DNA from: an uncultured Ruminococcus sp.
GTDB lineage: Bacteria > Bacillota > Clostridia > Oscillospirales > Ruminococcaceae
Direction: 5' to 3'
NCBI GenBank assembly: GCA_937926145.1
Contig: CALANW010000086.1
Span: forward strand, 1 to 17,282
Length of the DNA stretch: 17,282 nucleotides
The notes beneath the pieces are model-generated. The model saw only the letters and a list, made by a program, of their open reading frames with translations, made no database searches and had not been told where the DNA came from. Below are positions 1 through 6,753 of the stretch, piece after piece (within the stretch, counting starts at the first letter, position 1; every line of letters begins with the position of its first letter). A program made the translations under genes and the position numbers.

Positions 1-290
1 GGTGGCAGGGGTCAAGGGGACAGCGTCCCTTGTCGCTTCCGCAGAAGCGAAATACCTTAAACCAACAGTACCGAGTATTGCCGCAACAGCGAAATTATCT
101 ATAAGTTAAACGGCGCAATTCACACCAAAAATGAAGAACGAAATATGATAAATCAAGTTTCGTAAAGACATAAATGTGAATTGCGCCATTCTATTTTCCT
201 AAAACAAACTATCCTCGGCAAATAAACGTGAGGAGCAATGCGACGAACGTTTAGCGCCGACGAGATATGTGCGGCAGCTTTTTTTTTACG
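1..290 (+). repeat. Internally deleted copy (copy A) of the large palindromic repeat
   Basis: The left end matches the L end of the copy at 6754-7427, including the hairpin with loop CGCA near 37-54. It is followed by a 76-bp hairpin (112-187) with arms GGCGCAATTCACA/TGTGAATTGCGCC, and then a stem at 216-259 equivalent to the 'Y' core hairpin of the full copies. It lacks the 'X' core hairpin and the second arm. It stops in CAGC plus nine T (279-287), which resembles the CAGCTG-T7 R terminus of the full copy. The window starts inside its left end. No coding sequence is visible. Confidence 0.8.
255..287 (+). terminator. Weak terminator-like hairpin plus T9 at the end of copy A
   Basis: A short GCCG/CGGC stem (about 255-275) is followed after three bases by nine T (279-287). 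It could insulate ptsH from upstream transcription. The stem is short, so this is tentative. Confidence 0.3.
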
Positions 291-445
291 ATCAAGTCAT
301 AAAATTCTTTTTCATCAATCTTCATAAATGAAATATACTTTTCAACATTCTGAGGTTGCTGCGGTGTTTTTCCGTAGCAGCCGTTTTTCGTATATTCTTG
401 AAGAAAACGGTTATCCTACCGAAAAAGCATATCGGGAGGATAACA
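288..445 (+). promoter_or_regulatory. ptsH leader region
   Basis: This is an AT-rich leader. TATACT at 334-339 is a possible -10 box, but there is no convincing -35. Two hairpins lie downstream: 353-382 (GGTTGCTGCGG pairing with CCGTAGCAGCC, with wobble) and 381-410 (CCGTTTTT pairing with GAAAACGG). Neither is followed by a clear T-tract. They are mutually adjacent and could be a regulatory leader, but I cannot assign a known riboswitch or antiterminator family. Confidence 0.3.
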
Positions 446-703
446 ATGAAAGTATTCAACTATACAATAAAAGACGAGATAGGACTTCACGCGCGCCCAG
501 CAGGATTGCTCGCCAAAAAGGCAAAGGAATTTTCGAGCGAGATAACGGTAGAAAAAGGCGGCAAATCCGTCAGCGCAACAAAGTTGATGATGCTTATGGG
601 GCTTGGCATCAAGCACGGCGACACCGTGACCGTTACGATAAACGGCTCGGACGAGGACGAAGCCGCAGAAGCAATGGCGGAATTTTTCAGCGAAAACCTT
701 TAA
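446..703 (+). CDS. ptsH: HPr, phosphocarrier protein of the phosphotransferase system
   Basis: An 85-residue protein of usual HPr length. HPr accepts phosphate from enzyme I on its active-site histidine and passes it to sugar-specific EIIA proteins in the cytoplasm. The active-site motif GLHARPAG puts the phosphorylated histidine at residue 15, the canonical position. The start at 446 is chosen because GGGAGG (434-439) lies seven bases upstream and because H15 falls in place; the longer open frame from 356 would add 30 unrelated residues. The site equivalent to regulatory Ser46 of Bacillus HPr (motif KSIMGVMSLGI) reads TKLMMLMGLGI here, giving Lys46, so HPr kinase should not be able to phosphorylate it. 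No enzyme I gene is adjacent. The UAA stop lies in an ATTACGCATTA-type repeat. Confidence 0.95.
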   Translation: MKVFNYTIKDEIGLHARPAGLLAKKAKEFSSEITVEKGGKSVSATKLMMLMGLGIKHGDTVTVTINGSDEDEAAEAMAEFFSENL

Positions 704-995
704 TCAATGCGTAATGCTTAATGCTTAATGCGTAATTATTTTTATTCCGTAAATTTACAGCAAAAACCTTTTTCCGTAGGGGACGTGTCACCCGTCCCGC
801 GCCGCAAGGCGTTTCATGAAAAACAAATACCCCTGTTTTCATCGGTTTTATCCGGTAAAAACAGGGGTATTTTCCTTGTGAATAACTGTTGCTGAAAATC
901 ATCGGTGCAATTCGGGACGGGAAACCCGTCCCCTACAGAAAAATCGATTCTCGCCATAAATTTGCGGAGCAAAATAATTACGAATTACGCATTAA
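701..995. repeat. MITE-like palindromic element filling the ptsH/MATE convergent spacer
   Basis: The left arm (703-799) and right arm (913-995) are imperfect inverted repeats of roughly 85-95 bases. Both contain TAATGCGTAATT at the outside, a CCG[T/C]AAATTTA block, and then GTAGGGGACG...CCCGTCCCG innermost. The element reaches from the ptsH stop codon to the MATE stop codon and encodes nothing. The innermost part holds a bidirectional terminator. No transposase is present, so mobility is inferred from the structure only. Confidence 0.7.
825..872. terminator. Bidirectional intrinsic terminator between ptsH and MATE genes
   Basis: A fifteen-base stem (AAATACCCCTGTTTT at 825-839, AAAACAGGGGTATTT at 858-872) with an 18-base loop. 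It is followed by T-rich sequence on the plus strand, and by TTTGTTTTT when read on the minus strand. It suits termination of both convergent genes. Confidence 0.8.
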
Positions 996-2350
996 TTTTG
1001 TTCTCTTGTGAGCTTTTTCAGCCAAACGTACTTCTTGTAGTGCTTGTAAACCGCAGGAAGCTTGATTATTTCATCTATGTTTATTACGATATAGACCACG
1101 AGAACGGGCAGCTTCAGCACGAATGCCGCGATAAGTCCTATCGGTACGGTCACGCACCACATTGTTATGGAGTCGCATTTAAAGCCGAATTTTGAATCTC
1201 CGCCTGCTGCGAATATACCCGAAATTACGGTCATATTCATCGCTTTTCCTATAACATAGTACGAGCAGACAACGAGCATTACCCTCAGATATTCTCTCGC
1301 CGTGTCGGTAAGGCTGCCAAAGAGGTGGACAAAAGGTATCACGCATAAGATGACCGCGCCCGAAATTATGCCGCTGACAAGCGATATCCTGCAAAGCTTT
1401 GAGCCGTACTCTTTTGCCGTATCAAGCTTACCCTGTCCGAGTTCTGCACCGACGATAACTCCGCTTGCCGTTGCAACACCCGTGCAGGCGCATATAACGA
1501 GGTTCTTTACGATATTCGCGATAGAATTTGCTGCGGCGGCATCGCTGCCCATGTGACCGAGGATAACGGTATACATTGTGAATCCGAGTCCCCAAGCAAG
1601 CTGGTTTCCGAGTATCGGGAGGGTATATTTATAATAGTCGTGTCGAAGCGTTTCGTCACTGTGGAAAATATACTTAAAGCGAATTTTTATCGCGCAGCTT
1701 CGGAACATTACTATCAATGTCCAAACAAGTTCTACGACCTTTGAAATGACCGTTGCAACAGCCGCACCTGCGATGCCCATTTTCGGAAATCCGCAAAGTC
1801 CGAAAATGAGAAGTGCATTAAAGATGATATTCGCGATGACCGATGCTGAGCTGATTATTGAGCTCTTTGCGGCGAATCCGCAGTTCTTCATAACACTTAA
1901 ATATATCTGCGAAATACTTGTCAGCAGGAACGAGAGCGCAACATAGCGCAGGTACTCCGCGCCGTAGACAATGAGCGTTTCGTCCGAGGCGAAGCAGTGC
2001 ATAAACACTCTCGGGAAAAACAGCGAGATAAATGTGAACGGCAGTGAAACTATTACCGAAAGCTTCATTCCGATGCCGAGAATCTTTTCTACCGAAACGC
2101 TGTCGTCGATGCCCCAATACTGCGCCGCGAAGATAGAAACGCCTGCGCCGATAGCATAAACAAAGAGGTTGAAAACGAACGTTACCTGACCTGCGAGCGA
2201 AACCGCAGAGAGCGAATCCTGATTGAGAACGCCGAGCATTACAGCGTCCGTGATGCTCACGAGCGCAAGCATTATCTGCTGGAGGGTTATCGGAATAACG
2301 AGCCTTATAAGCTTATTGGTAAATTCACTTCTTGTTCTTGCCATATTCAT
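992..2350 (-). CDS. MATE family multidrug/metabolite efflux transporter
   Basis: A 452-residue integral membrane protein, the usual length for the family, with about twelve hydrophobic segments along its whole length. The N-terminal part (residues about 10-45, LIRLVIPITLQQIMLALVSITDAVMLG) has the typical MATE first-helix pattern. MATE proteins export drugs or metabolites in exchange for sodium or protons; the substrate cannot be read from the sequence. The start ATG at 2350 lies inside the end of the upstream acetyltransferase gene (26-bp overlap, different frame), so translation is probably coupled. A second ATG at 2344 is an alternative start. Its UAA stop lies in the repeat element on the right side of ptsH. 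Confidence 0.92.
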   Translation of the reverse strand: MNMARTRSEFTNKLIRLVIPITLQQIMLALVSITDAVMLGVLNQDSLSAVSLAGQVTFVFNLFVYAIGAGVSIFAAQYWGIDDSVSVEKILGIGMKLSVIVSLPFTFISLFFPRVFMHCFASDETLIVYGAEYLRYVALSFLLTSISQIYLSVMKNCGFAAKSSIISSASVIANIIFNALLIFGLCGFPKMGIAGAAVATVISKVVELVWTLIVMFRSCAIKIRFKYIFHSDETLRHDYYKYTLPILGNQLAWGLGFTMYTVILGHMGSDAAAANSIANIVKNLVICACTGVATASGVIVGAELGQGKLDTAKEYGSKLCRISLVSGIISGAVILCVIPFVHLFGSLTDTAREYLRVMLVVCSYYVIGKAMNMTVISGIFAAGGDSKFGFKCDSITMWCVTVPIGLIAAFVLKLPVLVVYIVINIDEIIKLPAVYKHYKKYVWLKKLTREQN

Positions 2351-2963
2351 TCACTGCTTTCATTGCTTCATCATCGAATTTTCTGTTCTTGAAATAATAC
2401 TGCTTGTCCTCGTCGGTTATCGGGCGGATAACACGGCAGGGGTTTCCTGCGGCGATAACATTGTCGGGGATATCCTTCGTGACAACGCTTCCTGCGCCGA
2501 TAACAACGCCGTTTCCGACCTTTACACCCGGACAGATAACGGTATTTCCGCCTATCCAACAGTTATCGCCGATAGTAACGGCGATGCCGTATTCATACAT
2601 CGTATTTCGTGCTTCGTAATGTACGGGGTGACCTGCGGTGTAGATCGCAACATTCGGGGCGATGAAAACATTGTCGCCGATAGTAACTTTTGCAACATCG
2701 AGGACAACGAGGTTATAATTCGCGAAGAAATTGTCCCCTACTTCGATATTTTTGCCGTAATCGCACTGAAAAGGCGGAAGAATAGTTGTATTTTTTCCGT
2801 GCGAACCCAAAATTGAATCGATAAGGCGCGCCATATTCTCCGATTCCCACGGTTTTGCATTGTTGAATTCGTAAAGGCGCTTCTTATTTTCAATTCCCTG
2901 CGCCTGACAAGCTTCATCTGCGATATATGCCATTTCGTTTTGTCTTCTTGTGATATTATCCAT
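2325..2963 (-). CDS. Maltose/galactoside-type O-acetyltransferase (left-handed beta-helix)
   Basis: A 212-residue member of the LacA/Maa/NodL hexapeptide acyltransferases, which transfer acetyl from acetyl-CoA to a sugar hydroxyl in the cytoplasm. Residues about 9-60 form the Mac-type N-terminal helical region (EFNNAKPWES). Residues about 70-180 show repeated hexapeptides (VTIGDNVFIAPNVAIY, VTIGDNCWIGGNTVICPGVKVGNG). His112 in TAGHPVH matches the catalytic histidine of the family. The C-terminal NPCRVIR motif is typical. The start at 2963 is the only in-frame start near an SD, but the SD (AAGGAG, 3002-2997) is 33 bases upstream, with a perfect hairpin between. It is followed by, and overlaps, the MATE gene. 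The acceptor sugar is unknown. Confidence 0.9.
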   Translation of the reverse strand: MDNITRRQNEMAYIADEACQAQGIENKKRLYEFNNAKPWESENMARLIDSILGSHGKNTTILPPFQCDYGKNIEVGDNFFANYNLVVLDVAKVTIGDNVFIAPNVAIYTAGHPVHYEARNTMYEYGIAVTIGDNCWIGGNTVICPGVKVGNGVVIGAGSVVTKDIPDNVIAAGNPCRVIRPITDEDKQYYFKNRKFDDEAMKAVNEYGKNKK

Positions 2964-2973
2964 AGTAAAACAC

Positions 2974-3002
2974 CGTTTTCCGCGGCGGAAAACGCTCTCC
3001 TT
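2974..3002 (-). promoter_or_regulatory. Shine-Dalgarno separated from the start codon by a perfect hairpin
   Basis: On the minus strand AAGGAGAG (3002-2995) is followed by CGTTTTCCG-CCG-CGGAAAACG (2994-2974), a nine-base-pair stem with a three-base loop. Ten bases later comes the ATG (2963-2961). If the hairpin folds, the effective SD-to-start spacing falls to about 12 bases. Confidence 0.55.
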
Positions 3003-3035
3003 TTCATCAATTTTTCCTCAAAAAATGCAGACTTT

Positions 3036-3064
3036 ATTATAATCGAAATGAGATCGATTTTCAA
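3036..3064 (-). promoter_or_regulatory. Sigma-A promoter of the acetyltransferase-MATE unit, with an inverted repeat in the spacer
   Basis: TTGAAA (3064-3059) and TATAAT (3041-3036) are separated by exactly 17 bases. The spacer region holds the inverted repeat AATCGA-N7-TCGATT (3041-3059), a possible operator. Confidence 0.8.
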
Positions 3065-3261
3065 TTGATATATTGCATAAAACTGACCCTTTTTGCGGCT
3101 TGAAAATTAAGCTTTTGGATAAAATCCGCGTTCTGTATTTCAAATATTTTAACGTATTTTTTCTTTCCGAAAAACTTTCTGAAACTATATCGTTTAAGCT
3201 TGGATCTGAACATTTTTATTTAGATTTTTGTAATAATATGGCAAATGAATCTGTATTTTAG
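3065..3261. other. Intergenic AT-rich spacer between divergent promoters
   Basis: I see no supported gene or hairpin here. A 62-codon open frame at 3073-3261 has no SD and an unstructured AT-rich translation, and I do not regard it as real. Confidence 0.5.
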
Positions 3262-3290
3262 TTGACATAAGATCGAAATTATGGTACAAT
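3262..3290 (+). promoter_or_regulatory. Consensus sigma-A promoter of the alarmone synthetase operon
   Basis: A perfect -35 TTGACA (3262-3267), a 17-base spacer, and -10 TACAAT (3285-3290). Transcription should start near 3297, leaving a leader of about 60 bases. Confidence 0.85.
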
Positions 3291-3359
3291 AATAGATTAG
3301 AAAAACTATCATAAAAACCAGATTTTTTATAATACTTATTGTTTAGGAGATAACCTTTT

Positions 3360-4040
3360 ATGGAAATACAGAATAATGTTAGCAGGCTCGGCGACCTTAT
3401 AAACTCCGATAATGCGCCGATACTTATGGAAATGGCAGAGCCTTACTTTAAGCTTATGAACCAGTACCGCTGTGCGATGCTCGAAATAAAGACGAAGCTT
3501 GAAGTCCTCAATATCGACCTTTCGATAGACGGTGAGCGAAACCCGTTCGAGTCGATACAGTGCCGCATAAAGCGTCCCGAAAGCATCGTTGAAAAGCTCA
3601 ACCGCATGGGTTACGCCGTTACGATAGAAAACATCGAAAAATATGTCCATGATGTTGCGGGTATCCGAGTTATCTGCTCGTTCCCCGATGATATCTATAT
3701 GCTTGCGGACAAGCTCGGCAGTCAGGACGATGTTATCGTTATTGAACGCAAGGACTACATAACCAACCCCAAGCCAAGCGGCTACCGCAGTCTGCATCTC
3801 ATACTTGATATACCCATATTTCTTTTCAACGAAACAAAGCATATGCTTGTCGAGGTCCAGTTCCGCACGATAGCAATGGACTTCTGGGCAAGCCTTGAAC
3901 ACAAGGTAAAATACAAAAAGCATCTCGGCGCGAACGCTGAGGAGATCTCAAAGGAGCTTCGCGAATGTGCTGAGGATATCGCCCGTCTTGATGTCCGTAT
4001 GCAGAACATAAGGAACAGTGCTTTTGCCGAAGAAAAATAA
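3360..4040 (+). CDS. Small alarmone synthetase ((p)ppGpp synthetase, RelQ/YjbM type)
   Basis: A 226-residue cytoplasmic protein with only the RelA/SpoT synthetase domain (about residues 65-185). It has no hydrolase, TGS or ACT domain, which is the layout of small alarmone synthetases that make (p)ppGpp (or pGpp) from ATP and GTP/GDP/GMP. Visible motifs are DVAGIRVICSF (98-108), the substrate loop KDYITNPKPSGYRSLH (131-146), and the catalytic VEVQFRTIAMDFWASLEHK (164-182) with its essential glutamate at 165. The C-terminal helix (195-226) fits the tetramerising tail of RelQ proteins. The SD AGGAGA lies about ten bases upstream of the ATG. It is the first gene of a probable operon; the next ATG is 37 bases past its stop. 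Confidence 0.93.
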   Translation: MEIQNNVSRLGDLINSDNAPILMEMAEPYFKLMNQYRCAMLEIKTKLEVLNIDLSIDGERNPFESIQCRIKRPESIVEKLNRMGYAVTIENIEKYVHDVAGIRVICSFPDDIYMLADKLGSQDDVIVIERKDYITNPKPSGYRSLHLILDIPIFLFNETKHMLVEVQFRTIAMDFWASLEHKVKYKKHLGANAEEISKELRECAEDIARLDVRMQNIRNSAFAEEK

Positions 4041-4077
4041 GCTGACAGGGCATTTTTACGAAAGGTCGGTGACAGAT

Positions 4078-5307
4078 ATGAAAAAGATATTAAAGTGTAC
4101 CTCCGCCGTCTGTGCGGCACTTATCTCAATGACATCATTCGGCGGCTGCGCAAAAAAGCTGCCCGATGTAAAGCTTTCTGTCTGGGCAACGAGCGAATAC
4201 TGCGATTTTTTTGAAAACGCAGCTCAGGAGCTTGCACAGAAATACTCGGATCAAGCCAACTTTGTCATTACCGTAAGCGAAGAAAAAGAAGAGACCTGCA
4301 AGGAAACTGTCATGGCATCGCCCGAAAATGCGGCTGACCTTTTCGTTTTTGCCGACGATCAGCTTGACGAGCTTATCGGCTGCGGAGCACTCCGGGATAT
4401 TTCGTCCGAAGCCGGATATATAGACGAATACTGCGGTGGTGCCGGTTCGGGCGCTGCACTCTCGTCCGAACGCGACGGAAAATACTATGCTTACCCGTTC
4501 GTTGCGGGCAACTGCTATTTCCTTTACTACAACAGCGATTATTTCAGCGAAGAGGATATAGGCGACCTTGACACGATACTTGATATATGTGAAAAGAACA
4601 ATAAGCTTTTCGCAATGGATTTCGGCAGCGGCTGGTATATCTACTCATTTTTCAAGGGCGCAGGTCTGGACGTTGGACTTGACCCGGACGGAGTGACTAA
4701 CTACTGCAACTGGAACTCGACCGAAACGCCGATAACAGGCTCAGATGTTGCGCAGGCGATGCTTAAGATCGCAGGCAGCTCAGGTTTTGCGAGCCTTGAC
4801 AGTGTCAAGCTTGCTGAGGGCGCAGCCAAGGGAGAAGTTATCGCAGGCGTGAGCGGCGCATGGAACGCAGAAAAGCTCTCCGCTGCTTACGGCGACGGCT
4901 ACGCAGCCGCAAAGCTGCCGACATACACCGCCGCAGGCGAAAAGCTGCAAATGGCAAGCTTTGCCGGCTACAAGCTTATCGGCATAAATGCTTACTCCGA
5001 AAACGCTGAGTGGGCAATGAAGCTTGCGGAGGAACTGACAAGCGAGGAAAAACAGCTTGAATTTTTCAGGCTCAAGGGCGAATGTCCTGCCAATGTCAAG
5101 GCAGCCGATACTGATATCGTCAGGTCCTCCCCTGCAGTAAAAGCTTTGAGCGATCAGTCGAAATATTCCTATACACAGCATGTCGGCAGCAAATTCTGGG
5201 ATCCGTCCTATATTTTCGGAGCGACTATTGCGAGCCAAAACCCCGACAACTGTGACCTTCAGGAGCTTCTTGACACAATGGTCGAGGGAATAACCGCAAA
5301 TGAATAA
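4078..5307 (+). CDS. Extracellular solute-binding lipoprotein, family 1 (sugar-type)
   Basis: A 409-residue protein. Residues 1-24 form a lipoprotein signal (MKKILK, hydrophobic core, FGG-C lipobox with Cys24). The mature part resembles MalE-like family 1 binding proteins: KLSVWATSEYCDFFENAAQELAQKY at the N terminus, PENAADLFVFADDQLDELIGCGALRDIS (about 80-107), and the YAYPFVAGNCYFLYYN hinge-region motif (about 139-154). It should bind a sugar or oligosaccharide outside the membrane. The start at 4078 is chosen for its signal peptide and the upstream GAAAGG; an in-frame start at 4018 would overlap the synthetase and precede no SD. No permease or ATPase gene is adjacent, which is unusual. It lies between an alarmone synthetase and an HD-GYP protein, so a sensory role is possible. 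The ligand is unknown. Confidence 0.85.
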   Translation: MKKILKCTSAVCAALISMTSFGGCAKKLPDVKLSVWATSEYCDFFENAAQELAQKYSDQANFVITVSEEKEETCKETVMASPENAADLFVFADDQLDELIGCGALRDISSEAGYIDEYCGGAGSGAALSSERDGKYYAYPFVAGNCYFLYYNSDYFSEEDIGDLDTILDICEKNNKLFAMDFGSGWYIYSFFKGAGLDVGLDPDGVTNYCNWNSTETPITGSDVAQAMLKIAGSSGFASLDSVKLAEGAAKGEVIAGVSGAWNAEKLSAAYGDGYAAAKLPTYTAAGEKLQMASFAGYKLIGINAYSENAEWAMKLAEELTSEEKQLEFFRLKGECPANVKAADTDIVRSSPAVKALSDQSKYSYTQHVGSKFWDPSYIFGATIASQNPDNCDLQELLDTMVEGITANE

Positions 5308-5340
5308 TTTTCCGACATACACAGATAAGGAGGTGAGCAT

Positions 5341-6714
5341 TTGACATTTCACAGCAGAGGAACAGCGTTCAAAATATTCATTCTTGTACTTATTACAGGC
5401 ATCATCGGCGTTGGCGGGATCGGTATAATGCAGCAGCGCATCTCTAAAATGAATGATAGCTACGAAGAAATGCTGAATGACTATGTTGACAACTGTCTGA
5501 AAATTGACACTGTTATCAGCAAAATGCTCTCCTACCATAATATTCTCATCGAAATGGTACTGTCGGGAAATGATGACGCTTCAAACCTCGAAAGATCGCA
5601 GGAGCTTGAAAGCCGCAGATCCGAGGTGCAGGATATAATGTCCGGGCTTTCGGACAAAATGAACAGCGGCACCCGTGAGCAGCTTTACCACAAGCTTTAT
5701 TCCGACATTCAGAGTTATTTCAGCACCGCCGAGATCACGCAGCAGATATACGATAACGGTCAGTCTAACACAGCGATATACTATATAAACAATGACCTGA
5801 AAAGCAATGTCATATCGATCGAGCAGAGCATTAAGGATATAAAAGCGCTCGCCGAGAACGAAATGACCGATGCTTATGAAGAGATGCACCGCCTTGTTTA
5901 TGTATCGAATATCATAAAATCCGTATGCATAATCACTATCACAACGGCAGTCATAATATGCATTTTTATATGTGTTTCGCTTGCTTCTCAGCTTGAAAAA
6001 TACAAGGATAAGCTTGAAGAAGAGCTTGACGCAAAGAACCGCGAGCTTATTGAGCATAACGAGCGCATAATCAAAATTCAGTCAAGCACTATCAGCGGAC
6101 TTGCGAACCTTATCGAAAGCCGTGACGGGGAAACGGGCGGACACATCATAAGAACGAGCCGCTATGTTGAAATGCTCGCAAAAAAGACGCGTGAAATGGG
6201 TTATTATACCGATATTCTCACCGATGACTATATCGAGCTTCTCGTCCGCGCCGCTCCTATGCACGATATCGGAAAAATAAGCATTTCCGACCTTATCCTC
6301 CGCAAGCAGGGCAAACTCACCCCCGAAGAATTCGATATAATGAAAGACCACGCCCCCGAGGGCGGACGCATTATCCGCAGCGTTATGAGCGATATCGAGA
6401 ACAAGGATTACGTCGATATGGCAGCACAGGTCGCAGAATGTCACCATGAAAAATGGGACGGAAGCGGCTATCCAAAAGGACTTCGCGGCGAGGAGATACC
6501 TCTCTGCGCAAGAATAATGGCGATCGCCGATGTATTTGATGCACTCGTTTCAAAGCGCTGCTATAAAGAGGCATTCTCATTTGATAAAGCATTCGGGATA
6601 ATCGCAGGCTCATCGGGAACACACTTCGACCCGATATTGACAGATGTATTCCTTAAAATGCGTCCACAAATTGAAGCCGCAGCTACGGAACTTGCAGACG
6701 AAGCAAATAAGTAA
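5341..6714 (+). CDS. Membrane-anchored HD-GYP domain cyclic-di-GMP phosphodiesterase
   Basis: A 457-residue protein starting at TTG, chosen because the strong SD AAGGAGGTG ends five bases upstream. Layout: membrane segment 11-30; extracytoplasmic mostly helical domain 31-190 resembling four-helix-bundle sensor regions; membrane segment 191-214; coiled coil 215-250; HD-GYP domain about 255-445. The metal and catalytic set appears complete: E264 and H268 (GETGGH), H308-D309 (MHDIGKI), H337 (KDHAPEGG), H368-H369 (CHHEKWDGSGYP), D397 (IADVFDAL). The GYP motif is 376-378 with the following LRGEEIP intact. HD-GYP enzymes usually hydrolyse c-di-GMP; some act on cGAMP. It starts 33 bases after the binding-protein gene, so it is probably the third gene of the operon. 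The extracytoplasmic domain could receive the ligand-bound lipoprotein (inference). Confidence 0.92.
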   Translation: MTFHSRGTAFKIFILVLITGIIGVGGIGIMQQRISKMNDSYEEMLNDYVDNCLKIDTVISKMLSYHNILIEMVLSGNDDASNLERSQELESRRSEVQDIMSGLSDKMNSGTREQLYHKLYSDIQSYFSTAEITQQIYDNGQSNTAIYYINNDLKSNVISIEQSIKDIKALAENEMTDAYEEMHRLVYVSNIIKSVCIITITTAVIICIFICVSLASQLEKYKDKLEEELDAKNRELIEHNERIIKIQSSTISGLANLIESRDGETGGHIIRTSRYVEMLAKKTREMGYYTDILTDDYIELLVRAAPMHDIGKISISDLILRKQGKLTPEEFDIMKDHAPEGGRIIRSVMSDIENKDYVDMAAQVAECHHEKWDGSGYPKGLRGEEIPLCARIMAIADVFDALVSKRCYKEAFSFDKAFGIIAGSSGTHFDPILTDVFLKMRPQIEAAATELADEANK

Positions 6715-6753
6715 CGAACAACACAAAAAGCAACAGCTCCCACCGCGAAGTGC

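Noticed and set aside
353..410. Riboswitch or PTS antiterminator upstream of ptsH
   Set aside because: The two hairpins lack a T-tract and any conserved riboswitch or RAT core that I can recognise.
328..714. 128-codon open frame on the plus strand overlapping ptsH
   Set aside because: It has no SD, its translation is rich in Arg/Lys/Asn with no family resemblance, and it overlaps the clearly real HPr gene in another frame.
2223..2816. 197-codon plus-strand open frame opposite the acetyltransferase gene
   Set aside because: It is antisense to a well-supported hexapeptide acetyltransferase, has no SD, and its repetitive DN-rich translation mirrors the hexapeptide repeats on the other strand.
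4018..4077. Longer start for the solute-binding lipoprotein
   Set aside because: It would add 20 residues before the lipoprotein signal and overlap the alarmone synthetase gene; the signal peptide begins at 4078.
4780..5538. 252-codon minus-strand open frame across the lipoprotein/HD-GYP junction
   Set aside because: It is a shadow of two real plus-strand genes with no SD; the Cys/Phe/Ala-rich translation is typical of reverse-strand reading.
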